From Phalacrocorax aristotelis (Eukaryota > Chordata > Aves > Suliformes > Phalacrocoracidae): DNA of 64,000 bases. The notes under the pieces are model-generated. The model was not told the DNA's origin, searched no databases, and was given only the letters and a program-made list of their open reading frames with translations. Below are positions 28,101 through 36,616 of this stretch, one piece after another; the first letter of the stretch is position 1, and every line of letters begins with the position of its first letter. Where the stretch lies: assembly GCF_949628215.1 (NCBI RefSeq), contig NC_134276.1:59681733-59745732 (forward strand), in the 5' to 3' direction. Both the position numbers and the translations under genes were made by a program.

Positions 28101-29130
28101 TGGTTTATCTTCTGAATCCTACCCCAGCAGCACATGTGTGGACTGAAACATGCAAAGGAACAAGTCAGCTTTGGCCCTATTTAAAACGTGTCTTCTGTTT
28201 AAGATTTAACTATGATTCATAGTTAATTATTTGAGACTTGTCACTGTGGTACCAACACAAAATCCCTAGAAATACAAAGTGACTTGTGAAACCTGCCCTG
28301 GCTCTCAGATGGCCACCGCTGAGGCACACTGGCTAGTTCTGCAACTGCTCAGGGAAATTCCCTACATGCAGTGCTCAGGTGGGCTTTACCTTGGCTCCAG
28401 AGCAGATTTGCGCAATATTATCATGCCAGCCACTTGTTTTTTCAGCTTTCGTCCCAGCCCCTGGCTTTGAGCACGGGCCCGGCCTATCTTTATCACCGGA
28501 GACGTGATGGATAGGTGCAGCAGCACAACCTCAACACACCCCCAAGTCAGGAAAACTTCCCTCCACCCCCCACAAACGCCTGTTGCTGTCTCCTGACAAA
28601 GATAACGCTCCTGGCTTTGCCCTCTGACAGTTTCGCACCAGCCCTGTGGCACAGCCCGGGTGCTGGAGAGTGATGCTGGATGTGGGGAAGAGAGCTGCTC
28701 CCCAGGCGCAGTGTCTGCCAGCCCCCCCAGCTGGCACGCACGGCCTCGCTGCTCTTGGCCCTCGACTCTGCCAGCTAGAGAGGCTGAAACAGGCAGGCTG
28801 CATGCTGGGCTTCTCTTTTCTCTCTCGTTTTGCCTCCTCTTTGGAGCACTCGGTGCCCACCGCGTTTCTTTAAATGCATTTGCCCCATCTCAGTTAGTTT
28901 GTCTCCTAAAACTTGTTCAGGATTCCTGTGGGAGCTAAAGTTTCTTGCCAAACGGATGTGTTTTTAAAGAAAAAGACACAGAAACTACAATTTCCAGAGG
29001 TCCTCTCAGGAAGTTTATATTCTCTCTTTTCCAGGGAGCGTTTACTTTCCACGGGAGCATGATCGACATGCCATTACTGAAGCAGGCACAGAACATTGTT
29101 ACGCTTGCCACAGCCATCAAGGAAAAATGA
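985..29130 (+). CDS. CLYBL: CLYBL, citramalyl-CoA lyase, mitochondrial (3' six coding exons; 5' part outside window)
   Basis: Six exons join in phase (189+102+94+168+125+96 nt) into 257 codons plus TGA, with no frameshift or internal stop. The product matches what I know of vertebrate CLYBL over about human residues 84-340, including FVETA, FGGEDFRAS, LVYIDFRD, GKQVIHPNQIAVVQEQF and GSMIDMPLLKQAQ. The family (CitE / HpcH-HpaI type TIM-barrel, Mg-dependent) cleaves (S)-citramalyl-CoA to acetyl-CoA and pyruvate in the mitochondrial matrix, the last step of itaconate breakdown. Its loss is known to disturb vitamin B12 metabolism. Acidic residues in FVETA and GGEDF fit the metal site, and the Asp of the SMID motif is the catalytic Asp (320 in human). 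The start codon, transit peptide and first two coding exons lie upstream of base 1. The span includes about 27 kb of introns. All key motifs are intact, so the gene looks functional. Confidence 0.97.
2244..2255. promoter_or_regulatory. Perfect 12-bp palindrome ATGAATATTCAT (POU-dimer-like site)
   Basis: The bases read ATGAATATTCAT, identical on both strands. The form resembles the palindromic MORE-type sites bound by POU-domain dimers such as Oct/Brn proteins. Occupancy is not shown by the sequence. Confidence 0.3.
3731..3744. promoter_or_regulatory. X-box-like motif GTTGCCATAGCAGC
   Basis: This matches the RFX X-box consensus GTTNCCATRGNAAC with one mismatch in the second half-site. RFX factors act in ciliated and neural cells. 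Whether it is used is unknown. Confidence 0.35.
4729..4830 (+). CDS. CLYBL: CLYBL coding exon (34 codons; FSDKF...LLNFK)
   Basis: The acceptor is ...ctagtttcag ending at 4728 and the donor gtaagc begins at 4831, both phase 0. It encodes 34 residues containing IPFVETAVGLLNFK. The Glu of FVETA is the expected magnesium ligand of CitE-type lyases. The length equals the 34 residues of the human counterpart. The exon is too short and has no internal ATG frame long enough to stand out as an open frame, and was found by reading on from the previous exon. Confidence 0.95.
4831..6638 (+). other. CLYBL: CLYBL intron
   Basis: AT-rich intron between two phase-matched CLYBL exons. I see no gene, no recognisable mobile element and no long repeat. 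Confidence 0.8.
6639..6732 (+). CDS. CLYBL: CLYBL coding exon (31 codons plus 1 nt; AVCEEALRTG...EDFRASI)
   Basis: The acceptor is ...catttgaag ending at 6638. The exon encodes 31 residues with VGFHLDAVVFGGEDFRAS and ends with one base of a split Gly codon. GGEDF carries the second acidic metal ligand of the family. The donor at 6733 reads gttgtt, a poor match to gtragt, and the acceptor has a short pyrimidine tract, so both splice sites are weak. The phase (1 nt carried over) is nevertheless exactly what the next exon needs. Confidence 0.93.
6733..8117 (+). other. CLYBL: CLYBL intron
   Basis: AT-rich intron starting with the weak donor gttgtt. No gene or recognisable repeat is seen. Confidence 0.8.
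8118..8285 (+). CDS. CLYBL: CLYBL coding exon (ATSSKETHDILYARQK...SMGFT)
   Basis: The acceptor ...atttttgtag ends at 8117. The first two bases complete the split Gly codon, 55 full codons follow, and one base is carried to the next exon before donor gtatgg at 8286. It encodes the barrel strands LQAVDLVYIDFRD and the loop RRQSREGASMGF. The Arg codon AGA at 8258-8260 corresponds to human Arg259, the site of a known common human truncating variant. Here it is intact. Confidence 0.96.
9990..10165. repeat. Imperfect inverted repeat (possible hairpin or degenerate MITE-like element)
   Basis: The left arm TTTTGCTTTCAGTTT at 10031-10045 has its exact reverse complement at 10103-10117. Outside this core the arms keep partial similarity: TCTAAAATGTTTC near 10000 pairs with the reverse complement of the stretch near 10145-10157. 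The loop between the cores is about 57 bases. No target-site duplication was identified, so an element of transposon origin is only one explanation, and simple AT-rich chance similarity is another. Confidence 0.45.
12100..12320. promoter_or_regulatory. Small CpG-dense patch inside a CLYBL intron
   Basis: Within an otherwise AT-rich, CpG-poor intron this stretch is rich in GC and CpG (cacgcgtgag, cgtacgg, cccgcgagaggccgcggcg, gggacggcgcggccg). No open frame or splice site of note is present. It could be an intronic regulatory island, an alternative start site, or foreign or inserted DNA. Nothing in the sequence decides between these. Confidence 0.4.
13350..13474 (+). CDS. CLYBL: CLYBL coding exon (GKQVIHPNQIAVVQEQF...HQRLGK)
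   Basis: The acceptor ...cttctttgtag ends at 13349. Two bases complete a split Gly, then 41 codons run to the donor gtaaat at 13475, ending in phase 0. The block KQVIHPNQIAVV is among the most conserved in the CitE family (K-x-x-I-H-P). The following helix (EKIKWAQELISAFEEH) leads to the C-terminal lid. Confidence 0.96.
13475..29034 (+). other. CLYBL: CLYBL last intron (15.6 kb)
   Basis: Composition varies. It is AT-rich to about 17.7 kb, moderately GC-rich at 17.75-19.35 kb, mixed at 19.4-25 kb, again GC-richer at 25.1-26.1 and 28.3-28.9 kb, and AT-rich at 26.1-28.2 kb. Open frames of up to 186 codons in the GC-rich parts (for example 17586-18146) occur on both strands over the same bases and match nothing I know, so I take them as chance. 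A palindromic trinucleotide repeat lies at 27307-27332. Confidence 0.75.
27307..27332. repeat. Palindromic (ATT)n/(AAT)n microsatellite
   Basis: Four TTA-type units switch exactly at the midpoint to AAT units, giving a perfect 26-bp palindrome. A short (TTGCTG)n run follows at about 27350-27366. It is probably slippage-generated. Confidence 0.7.
29035..29130 (+). CDS. CLYBL: CLYBL terminal coding exon with stop (GAFTFHGSMIDMPLLKQAQ...IKEK)
   Basis: The acceptor ...tctcttttccag ends at 29034 and the exon encodes 31 residues then TGA at 29128-29130. GAC at 29065-29067 is the Asp of the SMID motif, the catalytic Asp320 of human CLYBL that distinguishes this lyase. The C-terminus IKEK is identical to the human end as I recall it. 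The exon lies 15.6 kb downstream of the previous one, so this is by far the largest intron in the window. Confidence 0.97.
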   Translation, partial: GAFTFHGSMIDMPLLKQAQNIVTLATAIKEK

Positions 29131-29790
29131 GCTGGTAAATGAAGCTCTCGCCATGGGGCCCCAGTAGCTGTTTTAAAAGATGACTATAATACTTAGGAGG
29201 GAAAAAATTAAAGACATCAAGCTTAAGCAGAAATTCATTTCCATTTTGCAGATCTGTTGTAATTTGCTTGCTGGAATTGCTAATTACTAAAACTATTCCC
29301 GACTCAAACCACTGCTCGCTCCTGCACAGCCCATGTACCTCTCACGCCTGCAGTGAAGTTAACATCACTGACTGTGTGACATCACAGTAATTACTACGAA
29401 TGTGGGACTATGACTTCACTGAAGGGGGAAGGCAAAACGTAAGCTGTGAGCTCTGTTAAAAGGTCAGATGAAAACCAGGTCAATCGCTTTATTTGTATCC
29501 GTGCTTCTTCCCGCGCCGGTGGAGAAGTCCCATCAGAAAGGGCAAAGCCTTGAATAATTATGCATTGGTTGAAATAATTGTGATGAAAATCATTGCCCTG
29601 TGCGGGCTTCGCATTCCCCCCCTCCCTTCTGTAAACGTCCAACAGCCATTAAAAATATTGCTCCAACAATACGGGACTCTTGACTTTCTTCTCTTTCTTT
29701 TTCAGAGGTCGCTATTCAGAGCGTTTCCTCCTGGAAGCGTCCAGCCCGGGAAGGGTTGGACGGCAATAAACTTGTAGTTTTCGGAGACAC
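29131..29790 (+). other. CLYBL: CLYBL 3' untranslated region (end inferred)
   Basis: This stretch follows the CLYBL stop codon with no further homology to the protein. The best 3' end signal is AATAAA at 29765-29770, followed within 50 bases by a G/U-rich stretch (cttgtgcatatggtctcg). An earlier ATTAAA is at 29648-29653 and a later AATAAA at 29931-29936, so alternative ends are possible. The exact cleavage point is an inference. Confidence 0.6.
29765..29770 (+). terminator. CLYBL: Candidate CLYBL polyadenylation signal AATAAA
   Basis: Canonical AATAAA 635 bases after the CLYBL stop, with a U/G-rich downstream stretch at about 29803-29820. This fits a normal cleavage site near 29785-29795. 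The second AATAAA at 29931 is a competing candidate. Confidence 0.5.
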
Positions 29791-32560
29791 AATGCAACAG
29801 AACTTGTGCATATGGTCTCGAGTCAGATTTACATCACATTAGGGATACGGCTACAGGTCATGTGGGCCGTGTGGTTAACGGGCTTAGTAAAGCTGTTTTG
29901 AAGAGGTTAACCCAGCTTGTAGTAAGGGTAAATAAACATAACAACCAGGCATTGTCCTCTATTCAGCATGTACTCTTATATGGAGGGCTAAAGGGTATTG
30001 AAGCTGCAGAGGATCAACTTGTGGTTGCCAGAGGACTCCAATGAAGTTTGAAACACCAACAATCAGAGATTTTGTTTCTGTTCCTCATTAAATCATGAGC
30101 TTTTGTGCTCAGACTATGAACGACTGTTCTTTAAGAAATTAACAGAATGGGAAGTTTTAAACTATGCACCAACCTTTTCATGACCTACACAGCAGCTATG
30201 CTGCTGCACTTAGACAAACACCGCAGGGAAGGCTGTTCTGTTTATTTAAATTTGTAAATAGAAAACAGTTGTTTTTTAGTTTCATTTTTCACCGCCTCCA
30301 TGGCCATTTTACGTATGGAGTCACAGAGCCTTATTCCTCCCATCTGCTCGCTTAGTATGTTTCCCCTCCATCTCTGAGCAGCGATTTTAAACATTTTGGG
30401 TTATTTTTGGTTGAATTAAGGAGGAAGAGGAAGGCAGGAAGGGGGAAAAAATTAAAAAAAAAAAAACCAAAACACCCACCAACTCGTGTGGAAGCAGCGG
30501 GGAAAGGGAGCGCAGAGGCGGCAGGGACACAGCTGGGCTTGGCCCAGGGACTGGCAGAGGAGCAGGACTGGGGATGCCCCCCCCTTCCTCATGGAGTTTG
30601 AGGATAAGCAGCACAGACCAGACACCTCCACCCACCCACCCAGATCCCGTCCGAGGGCGCTGCGCCAGGTGATCCCTTACAGCGCAGGGACCTCCAGGAT
30701 AATCTGATTAATTAAAGACTACCTGTTTATATTGCGCCTCGCAGCTCCTCCACCCCACCTCACCCCCCACTCCCCGCGTTTCAGGGCACCCTCCGTTATT
30801 AATTCTTGGCTGACTAAATTATGGGTAACGCTATTAAAACATTATCAGAACTAATGAGAAACAATTACTTAGAAGATGAGCAGGGACACGCCAGAGCTGG
30901 GCACATGTGTAGTTATCCCCGCAGATTACGTTAATAAATCATCAGGTGCAAGGCACGACAGCGGCAAGGCCTGGCACAGGGAACGGAAAATGAGATTTAT
31001 GAGATATAGGTTGGTGGGGTTTTTTTCTTGCTTTTTTGCATAATTTTTTCATTAATCTCAATAGGACCCGTGTGGCGTAGATTGTTTTATTCCCTTAATA
31101 CCACGGGGCAGGGGCGGTGGGAGGGGGAAGGAAGAAGAGGATTTCAAAAAATAATGTCTTCATTGTTTTACTGAAGTCTTAATGACAACGTGTGACAAGC
31201 CTGCAGGAGCTGCGCGGCTGCGGAGGGCAGCACAGGGGGGCGGTCGAGGTGCACCCAGACCCCCACCCGGACCCCCACCACACCTGCGCCCACACCAGCC
31301 ACCTCCCCTCCCTCACTCAAACCAAGAAACAACAACAAGCTCTCCTGAGGTGTTTACGCGCCGACTCTGGCTTCCGCAGCTGACTGCTTAAGTAACTTAA
31401 TTCTGGGACCCGTACCCGGAGAAACCAAATATGAAACAAAATGCTAGATATATTCAGATTTCTCCTTAAATTTCCCTCACACACACACACACACCAGTGG
31501 AAATTCCTGCTTTCATTTAATGGTCTTAGCGATTTTTGCTTTATAAGAAATAAAATGCGATTTATTTGGTTTTTTGTTTACTTTAGGAAGCTTTCTGTGT
31601 TTTTCCGGCTTTATTTTTCTCCTCTTTCATTCTTTTTCTCTCTTTTTCTTTCCCGCCTGGTGCTAGGCAAGCAATTGATGAAACAAAACAGATTATAAGA
31701 TTAGCAGCAGGATTTTGTGCATATTAATGATAGGGAAGGGCACCGAATGGGTTTGTAATTGCAGATCTTGCGCTTGGGATTGGGAACTGTAGCCCGGCTA
31801 CAGCAAAGACCCCCCTGTGAGGTTTTCACACTGGAACTTAGGGGAAAAGTGAAAAAGTAATTACCAGAGCACAACATTGAAATGTTAAAGCACTTATTCT
31901 TTCTTTCAGCGTTCTGTTTTAAAGGGGGAATACGGGCAAAATGGAAAATAAATTACTTTCAAATAAGTAGGTTAGCACCTGAATGCTGGTGCGCATTTTC
32001 CCTTCTTTTTTTTTTCCCCTTTTTTTTTTTTTTCAAAATCTAGCAATTATTTAGCCGGGCATTTGCTTCTGAACCTACCATCCAAGCAGCAGAAACGGGG
32101 GAAGGGAGGGCAGGGAGACCTCGGGAACACGGGGGCACTCAGCCTGTGAGATTTGAAGCACATATTGCCAGGAAAGCTGTTCAAAGCTGCAGTTTGAAAT
32201 TTAGAGGGGTTTCTTTTTGTTGTTGTTGGGGATTTTTTTCTTTTCTTTTGGTTTTGTTTTGAAATCGGGGCTTGAAAGGCAAAGATTGTTTTGGTTTCCT
32301 CTTCGAGACAAGCATCAAACGGTATTTTAGCAAGGGATGCATTTCACAACCACAAATCCCTTCCAGGAACGGCATGTTCCCTGCAATATCGAGAAGTAAC
32401 CTGACACTGAATTTTAACTCTTATTAAGGGTCCCTCCTTGTTTCTTGGGCTGCTTCGACCCTCCTCTGAGCTTACTCTTCCTAAAAATCTGGATTTTTGC
32501 ATTTAAAACACAGTGCTTCTTTACTGACTTCTGTAATCATTCTCTCCTGTGATTAACAGC
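29791..32560. other. Intergenic DNA 3' of CLYBL with candidate conserved regulatory block
   Basis: No gene is recognised. An open stretch of 89 codons (29778-30044) without known relatives overlaps the start. The block at about 30690-31010 is dense in homeodomain-type TAATTA, ATTA and GATTA cores inside non-repetitive sequence, as seen in developmental enhancers. A (CA)n run lies at 31478-31494 and a T14 run at 32020-32033. Confidence 0.6.
30690..31010. promoter_or_regulatory. Candidate developmental enhancer (homeodomain-site cluster)
   Basis: In 320 bases I see CTGATTAATTAAAG, CGTTATTAATTC, GACTAAATTATG, AACAATTACTTAG and CGTTAATAAATCATC among unique sequence. Such clusters are typical of conserved non-coding elements around ZIC-type loci. 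Conservation itself was not tested. Confidence 0.3.
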
Positions 32561-35500
32561 AAAAGATGGCTTAGGTTTAATAGCACCTACTCTCATGTAT
32601 TGTTTTAATTCTGCTTTCAACGGAAAATAAACATATCTGGTGGAAATTAGGCTTTGAAAACTCTTTTTTTTTTTTACGAGACAATAAAATGGAGTATCTG
32701 CTCCTCAGGCAATAATTTCTGATTTCGAAGTGGAGGGGGGCAGGAAAAAAAAACCAAACCAACTTTGACTGCATTTCATCCATCCCTTCGCTCCAACCCT
32801 TTTCTCCCACCTCCACCTCCCTCAGGTTCAGAGCATGGCAAAGCTCTGAGGCAGGGCTATTTTTTAACTACTATTTTAAAGATAAAAACAGGGGGGAAGG
32901 GAATTAAAGCCCATGAGAGCAGCATATTATTTTCTATTTTTCCTGGTGCCCTGGGGCTTGGGAGACGCGCATCCACAGGGGAGCTCCAAGGCACAGCGCC
33001 CATGCAGGGCACGCAGGGCTGCGGTCTGTTTGGGGTGCTGGTATTTGCACGAGCCACCGCACTGATGGGAGGGGAGTCCCCCAGACTCAAGATGCTGCCA
33101 GCAGAGCCTGGTGTGACAGGAGGGGACCCCCGCAGCACCGCACAACACCATGGGGCCACTGGGCTGCAGCCACGGGGTCTACATGGATGGATGCTGGTGC
33201 CAGGAGCCCCGGACACCACAGAGAAAAGAAAGGGGGAAGGGGAAGGAGGAAGGGAACCGGGGGAAGTATGAAGGGGTGCCTTAATCACACCCCTTACGCT
33301 GTCACCAGAATGGTCTCCTCCAGCCACCCTCATGCCCACAGCATCCCTTCAGCTGGGACCAGGGTGCCTGTGGAAAGGCCACCCACAGGGAGGTGCACAC
33401 ACACCAGCCTGGCTCCAGTGGTGCCTGCAAGGGCCAGCAAAGAAAGTAGTGCCCACCATTTCCATCATACCTTCCTTCCCCTTCACAGTCCCCCCTGGGT
33501 CTCCTTGTCTCCTCAGTGCACCCCAGGCCTCCCTTCACCCCTCCCAGCAGTGGGTGTCCCTCACTGGGACAGGAGGGGGACTTTCCTCCCAATATCCAGC
33601 GGTGCAGGGAATGGGATGCTGAGCGGGAATGTTCTGCATGTGCCCATACAGCAAGCAGGGGAGACATCAGATATCCTCACTGTGTTTGGGGTTATTGCTT
33701 CCCAAATTAAGTCTGAAGCTTCCAAATCTGCGATAGCAAAGCCAATATCGTAAGGTGCTGCTCAGAATTTTGTCTTTAGAAATGCAAGAGGCCTGATTCC
33801 TAAAGCTGTTGTAGGCACCTGCTGCCTGCTGGCATCATTTGAAGCTGATCATCCTGGTGAGAATGAGGAGTGCTAAATGCCTATGCTACCTTCTCAGGCC
33901 TCTGTAATTTAAACTGTGGCTCCATGTAGCTTTGGGTCTTACGCTTGTAATTTTATTCCTATTTCTGCTAGCGCTGCTGATGGTATTAAAGTTGGGGTAT
34001 CAAGCACACACATCAGTTAGGAATTTTCCAAAGTGAAGCTTGCTGAAGGTAAAAACCTTGTCCCTGCATGGGACATGCCTGCAATAGCCTATAATTTATG
34101 GGAGACACATTCATGCTGCTGGGAAGACCTGGTCTAGGCTTCCTGATGCCTGGATTCATTCCCGGCTTGCTTTTGCAGTATCTTCTAATATACAGCAGTG
34201 TTTGTGCAGATCTGGTACACTGGGATGCCGCTGGAAATGCTTTATGTGAACAGGCGTGTCTTGTCCTATGTAAAAATGCAGCTCGCAGTCAGCAGTGCAT
34301 GTACAGCTGCAAATCTGACTGTCACTGACAGCCCTGCCTCCATCCAGTTTTGTCACCAAGAAGCCCATGGTTGGATAACACGGAATTAAATACTTGCAAT
34401 TGAGGGGGGAAGTGGTGGCAGAGGATGTGCAAGGGCTGGCGGGTTACATCGCTGGCATTGCTGCGTGAGAGCACAGGTGGGAGAACTTCCAACCTCTTCC
34501 ATCATCAGCACTTAGGCCATCAGTGAAGGCTTTGTGTTTTACTTTAGGATTTAAGAAGGTCCCATGGGTCAGTGGTAGCTGGTCAGAGTGTAAGGAAGAG
34601 CTGTGGTCTCTGTTCTCTGCCCACAAGATGCCTCAGCAGGAGCTGGCCCTGCAGAGGCTGCCCATCCCTGCCTGCCCCATGCGATGCCATGCCTCTACCT
34701 CAGCACTTGTGTGACTGCTGGGGTACAAGTGAAAGCCCACCTCTTCATTTGAAAGTGTTCAGGCACTTTCAGGTCCACATCATGATGCTCTACTCAGAGA
34801 CTGCTCAAAATATATTGTAGGTAGAGACATCTAATGCTTTCTTGACCATCAGTCTGGAAAAAAACCAGTTTCTCCTGAAAGAAAAAGCCAGTCCTGTACT
34901 AACAGCAAAATCTCCGTTGATTCAGTTCTAAGATTTTGCAAGGAGTTACAAAAACCAGCGGTGATCTGGATTAACTCACTTCACCATACAGATTAATCAG
35001 CGTCTAATATTTTCTTGAATATTAGAGATATGCCAACTTTACAGAAAAAGGCACACAGTAAGTTCAGTATTAAATGTAAATATGTCTCTACGTTGTAGCT
35101 ATATTAGGCAATTCTGTCCTTAATGTTTAACTAGCATTTGTTAAAGTGGGTGTGTGAGAGTGATTTATATAGTGCATGTTTGGCTGTCAAAGCCTAAGGA
35201 AATCAGTGTGTCTTTGTGCCTAGGTCTTCCTGAAGCACGCATGTTCCTGAGTATAGGCAGACAGAGAAAATTGGAAGGCTGTCCCATTTCACATGGAGGG
35301 GAGATGTAAAGATCCGTGCTCAGTTCCTGGCCTTGCTCCCCCCTTACTGACATCAGTTTGTGTCAAGTTTACCAAAAAACCCTGCTGCTGTAACACTCCA
35401 TTTGAGAGGCAAGGGGGAAAGGATAATAAACTTTTTTTTAATTGCTTCCCTGGCTATAAATTAGCATGCATTGGGCTAAATTTTTTTCAGTGAACAAAAG

Positions 35501-36554
35501 CACAATTGACGGCAAGGCTTAGGGAAAGTAGGGAGGGAGCTCTGAGCCCCAAGGCTCCCCTGCGTATTGAACCTGAGCAGGGGGAGGCCTTGTCTGTGCC
35601 CAGCAGTAGAAGGGCACAGAGAACTACAACAAAACAATAGGGATTTTTATGTTTCACTGACTGTTTTTGCAGCTGCATCTTCCCCCCTTCCTCCTCTCTC
35701 CCCCCCCCCCCACCATTATTTCATGTGAGAACCAAGTATGAAACCAGAAGCCATGGCTTTCCCTCCTGCCCCAGCCAACATGCATAAAACCAGGCCAGAA
35801 ATCACCAGAGGTCTGAGGTTAGTTATAAGTCAGCATTACAGGCAAAAGCAGAAACTGTTTTGTGCCTCTACACTGTATTTCATTTCTGTTATCATGGACA
35901 TAAAGACAGGGCTGAAGCTCACCAACTGCATTTCGGGTTCAACATCTTTGCATCCCCCAGGGTCCCAATGGCATTTGAGGAGGAGCCAGCAGAACCCACA
36001 GAGTTCTGCCTTTGCAGCTCCCCCTGCCACATGCCTCCTATTCAGCCATAGAATATCTGATAAACCATCTCTTGGCGTGGTAAAATCTCATACAAGGTGA
36101 TTTTTCTCTAGAGCTGTCAGTGGAAGCCCTTACACTACTTCTCTGGTGCATCCAGTTACCTACCTGAACAAAGAGCTGACTACAAGTAAGAAGTCAGTGG
36201 GCATGGACCACAAGCTGGGGAGCAAGAGTTAACAGAGAGGTGGCCTAAGGGATGGGGAAACACTGGTGGAGAGCGGCTGAGAAATGGCTGAGGGATGGAG
36301 ATGGAGAGGACAGATGCATGCCTGTCCTCTCATACTCTGCAAGGGAGTCATCCCTTTTCTCCACATCTGTAGGCAGGAGGATAGGCAGAAATGGGTTTAA
36401 TATGCAGCAAAGGAAAGTGTGAACATCTTCACTATTTGTAAGACAAAAAAAGATACCTAACTGAAGACTGGTTGCACAATGAGATAAGTCACTAAAGGAA
36501 AGCAATGAGGCTTCCTTAGAGCAGGCTAGGTAAGCATCTACTGCAGAGCCTTCG
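32561..36554. other. Intergenic DNA, no gene seen
   Basis: Mixed composition, with a GC-rich but CpG-poor part at about 32940-33620 that yields overlapping open frames of up to 188 codons on both strands. None has a recognisable domain, and overlapping frames on both strands point to composition rather than coding. Confidence 0.6.
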
Positions 36555-36616
36555 TAAGAGGACTGACTAGGTGAACCCTGAGGTCTTTTCTAGTCATTTT
36601 TTTGATGCTATAAAAT
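36555..36616 (+). mobile_element. Possible degenerate CR1 3' end
   Basis: The bases ...gactgactaggtgaaccctgaggtc followed by ttttctagtc and a gatgctata tail resemble the sense 3' end of avian CR1 elements (gactagatgacct..gaggtcccttccaacc, then an attctatg-type tail). The divergence is high. Confidence 0.35.

Noticed and set aside
33187..33753. 188-codon + strand frame in intergenic DNA
   Set aside because: Overlapped by - strand frames of similar length and no recognisable domain.
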